Assembly: GCA_016722575.1 (NCBI GenBank)
Contig: JADKIY010000002.1
Span: forward strand, 434,001 to 498,000
Direction: 5' to 3'
DNA from: Elusimicrobiota bacterium
Lineage (GTDB): Bacteria > Elusimicrobiota > Elusimicrobia > FEN-1173
DNA length: 64,000 nucleotides
How positions within the stretch are numbered: position 1 is the stretch's first letter; every line of letters starts with the position of its first letter. Shown here piece after piece: positions 61,213 to 64,000 of this stretch. Below the pieces are notes generated by a model. It worked only from the letters and a program-made list of their open reading frames with translations, did not search any database and had not been told where the DNA came from. The position numbers and the translations under genes are program-made.

Positions 61213-61806
61213 TTAGGCGACTTTGCTGGCGGCGGGAACGGGCAACAACCGGCGAACTTCCTCGAGGAAGACGTCGGACTTGAAGGGTTTGGCCACGAAG
61301 CCGTCGGCGCCGGCTTCCCGGGTTTCCTCCCGGGAGCGCTCCACGTCGAAGCCCGTCATGGTCAGGATGCGCACCTGCTTGAGGCGGTCGTCGTTCTTGA
61401 CGCTTTCGCAGACCTTGAGGCCGTCCACGCCCGGCAATCGCAGATCCAGGATGACCAGCGTGGGCACCAATTCCGAAATCATTTTCCCGGCGTCGAAGCC
61501 GTTTTCGGCTTCGTGATATTCCACCGCGGGGTAGGCTTTTTTCATCAGGCGAAGGATCATTTGGCGAAGGCGCGGTTCATCGTCCACCACGAGCACCCGG
61601 GGAGGGCCCTCGTTCATCAGCTCCGCCGGAACGGGGATGTTGTGCGCCCGAAGGAAAACGAGGATGTCGTCGTCCCAAACGCGTCGATGGCCGCCGCCCG
61701 TCGTGAACGACGGGAGGAGACCTTCTTCGATCCACCGGCCCACGGTGGGGGGCGTTACATGGCAAATGCGGGCGATGTCGTGTGTGCCGAACGCTTTTTC
61801 ACGCAT
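61213..61806 (-). CDS. HTH (MerR/excisionase-type) plus receiver regulator
   Basis: 197 residues. The N-terminal 60 residues form a MerR-like helix-turn-helix (GTHDIARICHVTPPTVGRWI, LLPSFTTGGGHRRVW), followed by a receiver domain (RVLVVDDEPRLRQMILRLM, acceptor Asp in LVILDLRLPGVDG, Lys in GFVAKPFKSD). The DNA-binding domain precedes the receiver, the reverse of OmpR/NarL-type regulators. No kinase is adjacent. 38 bases downstream of the helicase gene, so possibly cotranscribed. Confidence 0.88.
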   Translation of the reverse strand: MREKAFGTHDIARICHVTPPTVGRWIEEGLLPSFTTGGGHRRVWDDDILVFLRAHNIPVPAELMNEGPPRVLVVDDEPRLRQMILRLMKKAYPAVEYHEAENGFDAGKMISELVPTLVILDLRLPGVDGLKVCESVKNDDRLKQVRILTMTGFDVERSREETREAGADGFVAKPFKSDVFLEEVRRLLPVPAASKVA

Positions 61807-61844
61807 AAGAAACCTTTCCCAGACCCTTATTCATACCCTAAGTA

Positions 61845-64000
61845 TCATTTCTTGTCAATGGTTTTTGATTTCAAAACTTTTACAGAACACCCCGTCCGAA
61901 TAAAAATCACCTCGAAATCACAATCCAAACCCAGGGAACGCCTGATTCCTTCCACATAAGCCTCTCCCTGGGCTTCGTATTCCCGAGCGCGGGCCGCTTC
62001 TTCCCCCGGTGTCACCCGGTCGGTTTTGAAATCCGCGACGATCGTCCGCCCCTCCGCGCGATAAAGGAGGTCCAGGGAACCCCGAAGAATTTTTCCGTCC
62101 CGAGGAAAGAGGACCGGGGCCTCCCGCAAAAGGACCTCCGCCTCCCGAAGAACCCGGGCCGCGGGGGAATCCGCAAAACCCTCCAGCAGGCGCCGGGCTT
62201 CCCCGGCCAACACCGCCCAATCAAACCGGGGCCGATCGCCCCGTAAACGTTGGACCGCCGCGGAAAGTGCGGTCTCAAGGCCGGCACCGGTAAAATCCCA
62301 TTCCGCCAATACCGAGTGGCACAACTCGCCCAGAACGGCGGCGTTGGTCCGCCGTCCCTGTTCGTCGGGAAGAAGAGCGTCGCTCCCATGATCGGCCTCT
62401 TCGGGGGGATATTGAGGCGTCGATCGGTCGATGGACGGCGGGGCGGCCTTTAAATCGGAGGGACGAAGGAACAGATCCCCCCGGGGAAATTCCGCGTGTT
62501 CCTTCCGCCGTCGTTCCCAGGCGCGGTTCCGGCCCGGGGAAGCGAGACGATCCCGGGGAGCGGCCGTCCGGGGCCACAAGGGATCCCCGCCGGCCGGGCC
62601 GGCGGCCCGAACCACCGGCAGGCGAAGACCGTCCGCGAAGGACCAAACGCCGTCCGACTCCGTCACGCCCCGGCGAAGCATCGCCATAAAAGACCCGGGG
62701 GCGTCCTTCCGTTGGCCCAGCAAGATCACCCGTTCCCGCGCCCGGGTGGCGGCCACGTAAAAAACGCGAACGGCTTCGTCGGCCTCCCGACGGCGCTCGT
62801 CGGCTTCCAGAAAAGCCATGGCGGCGTCGGCCCATTTTCGTTCAATCAATCGATGGCCCGCCCGATCCGCCGCCCAATCCAACCGGACGGCGGGGGGGTT
62901 TCGGGCGCCGCCCTGAACTTTGGCCGACAAGTTCGGCAGAAAAACGATTTTGTATTCGAGGCCCTTGGCTTTGTGCACGGTCAAAAGTCGCACGGCGTCG
63001 ACGCTCTCCTCGCCCAGGGGACTTTCCCCCTCCTCCACGCCTTCGCCCACGGCCCGGACCAGCCACCGGACAAACCCCGTCAACGTTTCCCCCCGCCCCT
63101 GGTGAGCCTCCCCGGCCAAGCGGGCCAATTTGAAAAGGTTCGACACGCTTTGTTCCCCGTGATAGGCGGCCGCGGCGGCCGCCAGGATCGGGGATTCCCG
63201 AAGAACGCGCTGGGCCAACACGCCCAGGGAATCCCGGGCCGCCGCGGCCCGCAAGGCCCCCGTCCAACGTTGAAATTCCCGAAGGGCGTCCCAGGCGTTG
63301 TCGGAAAGGTCCGGGGGCCGGGTTTCGCCGGTCCAGGCGTCGGCCTCCGACAGGGCCAGGAGGTCCCGGTCCTCCAGGGCCACCAGGGGCGACCGGAGGA
63401 GCCCCACCCGGGCCACGCGATCGGCGGGATCCACCAGGATACGGAGGAGGTTTAAGAAATCCATCACCTCCGGCGTGCTGTAAAAACTGCGGTCGCTCTC
63501 GACCAAATAGGGAATGCCCGAGGATTTGAGCGCCTCCATGTACACCGTGAGCGCCGCGGTGCTTCGAAAAAGCAGGGCCACGTCGCCCAGCCGCCAGGGG
63601 CTCGAGGCGGGGCCGACGTGTTCCACGATCCACCCGGCGATCCACCGGGCCTCGGCGGCCTGGGCCGACCGGGCGGAGGACAGCGCCGGGTCGTCGAACA
63701 GGACAAGCTCCACCCCGCGTTCGCCCGCTTCGCCCGAAGGGGCGCCGGGACGCGGCAGCAACGGACGGTACAGGGGCTGGAGGCCCGGTGATTCGACCAT
63801 CAGGTCCGTAAAAAGGCGGTTGACCGGCCCCACGATGCCTTCGTGGGTGCGGAAGCTCATTTGAAGATCGCACCGAAGACCGCCCTGGGCCAACACCAGG
63901 TCGACGAAGGCTTCGTAGGCGCGGATGTCGGCCCCGCGAAAGCGGTAAATGGATTGCTTGGGGTCGCCGACGATGAACAGCTTGCCCGGGGCCAGGGACA
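61845..64000 (-). CDS. UvrD/AddA-type helicase-nuclease, C-terminal part
   Basis: Partial: the frame continues past the right edge. From the edge it reads KLFIVGDPKQSIYRFRGADI, helicase motif III, then LQMSFRTHEGIVGPVN (motif IV), ALLFRSTAALTVYMEALKSS, VRLLTVHKAKGLEYKIVFLP (motif V) and VFYVAATRARERVILLGQR (motif VI). The last about 130 residues form a PD-(D/E)XK nuclease: ALGELC-type AVLGELCHSVLAEWD, LRGSLDLLYRAEGRTIVADF with the acidic and DFKTD residues, and YEAQGEAYVEGIRR. The layout is that of AddA, the helicase-nuclease of AddAB recombination repair; addB, if present, is outside the window. Confidence 0.88.
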   Translation of the reverse strand, partial: SLAPGKLFIVGDPKQSIYRFRGADIRAYEAFVDLVLAQGGLRCDLQMSFRTHEGIVGPVNRLFTDLMVESPGLQPLYRPLLPRPGAPSGEAGERGVELVLFDDPALSSARSAQAAEARWIAGWIVEHVGPASSPWRLGDVALLFRSTAALTVYMEALKSSGIPYLVESDRSFYSTPEVMDFLNLLRILVDPADRVARVGLLRSPLVALEDRDLLALSEADAWTGETRPPDLSDNAWDALREFQRWTGALRAAAARDSLGVLAQRVLRESPILAAAAAAYHGEQSVSNLFKLARLAGEAHQGRGETLTGFVRWLVRAVGEGVEEGESPLGEESVDAVRLLTVHKAKGLEYKIVFLPNLSAKVQGGARNPPAVRLDWAADRAGHRLIERKWADAAMAFLEADERRREADEAVRVFYVAATRARERVILLGQRKDAPGSFMAMLRRGVTESDGVWSFADGLRLPVVRAAGPAGGDPLWPRTAAPRDRLASPGRNRAWERRRKEHAEFPRGDLFLRPSDLKAAPPSIDRSTPQYPPEEADHGSDALLPDEQGRRTNAAVLGELCHSVLAEWDFTGAGLETALSAAVQRLRGDRPRFDWAVLAGEARRLLEGFADSPAARVLREAEVLLREAPVLFPRDGKILRGSLDLLYRAEGRTIVADFKTDRVTPGEEAARAREYEAQGEAYVEGIRRSLGLDCDFEVIFIRTGCSVKVLKSKTIDKK

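Overview
ORGANISM. The window is high-GC DNA from a free-living bacterium. The best single clue is a type IV pilin-like protein (32964-33467) whose mature start and KFADLVTKSKEASIKG / SAVSIYYSDQEGVYP segments are of the kind seen in Elusimicrobiota. Large-form IspG, ferredoxin-dependent KorAB, ACR3, cytochrome bd and many two-component proteins fit but do not prove this. Assignment: probably Elusimicrobiota or a neighbouring phylum, moderate confidence. No rRNA, tRNA, CRISPR array or complete insertion sequence was seen.

LAYOUT. 1-1030: start of a ComEC-like gene running off the left edge, and a HAMP membrane protein. 1130-7634: an APC permease facing a four-gene murein-peptide operon (NlpC/P60, dipeptide epimerase, DUF819, amidase). 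7804-16077: sucC-sucD-glycogen debranching enzyme, divergent from CBS-korA-korB-CBS, so the 2-oxoacid oxidoreductase and succinyl-CoA synthetase lie back to back. 16136-25611: trxB, a frameshift-riddled type III PKS / methyltransferase / FAD oxidoreductase cluster, ispG, an AI-2E family permease, a SpoU rRNA methylase and NamZ. 25612-26762: a gene-free block of hairpin repeats. 26763-34017: a secreted protein, M28 peptidase, ACR3, SET and DUF167 proteins, a DMT transporter and the pilin. 33992-45964: a stand-alone GAF-GAF-ANTAR regulator, nadE, an SMI1/KNR4 protein, SDR, YchF, CstA and ExbB-ExbD-TonB. 45977-50023: two histidine kinases flanking a FIST sensor. 50156-61124: KimA-type K+ importer with an ion antiporter, Amt-PII pair 1, cytochrome bd, Amt-PII pair 2. 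61213-64000: an HTH-receiver regulator and the end of a UvrD/AddA-type helicase-nuclease.

HOW IT WORKS TOGETHER. The strongest new observation is a likely ANTAR antitermination regulon. Three operons (kimA plus antiporter, amt1-glnK1, amt2-glnK2) have 5' leaders with two successive hairpins, each closing a six-base loop with A at position 1 and G at position 4, followed by an intrinsic terminator. That is the recognition pattern known for ANTAR RNA-binding proteins (EutV, NasR, AmiR). In amt1 the second hairpin fully overlaps the terminator arm; in kimA it overlaps partly; in amt2 the link would run through intermediate hairpins. The window also encodes an ANTAR protein with two GAF sensor domains at 35374-36612. 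Ammonium and potassium uptake may thus be joined under one RNA-level switch.

CAVEATS. Several genes (nadE, the SpoU methylase, a small protein at 33770, the PKS cluster) carry single-base frameshifts, mostly in G or C runs. These may be assembly errors rather than mutations. Some transcripts look leaderless: an extended -10 element ends exactly seven bases before the start codon in three genes.
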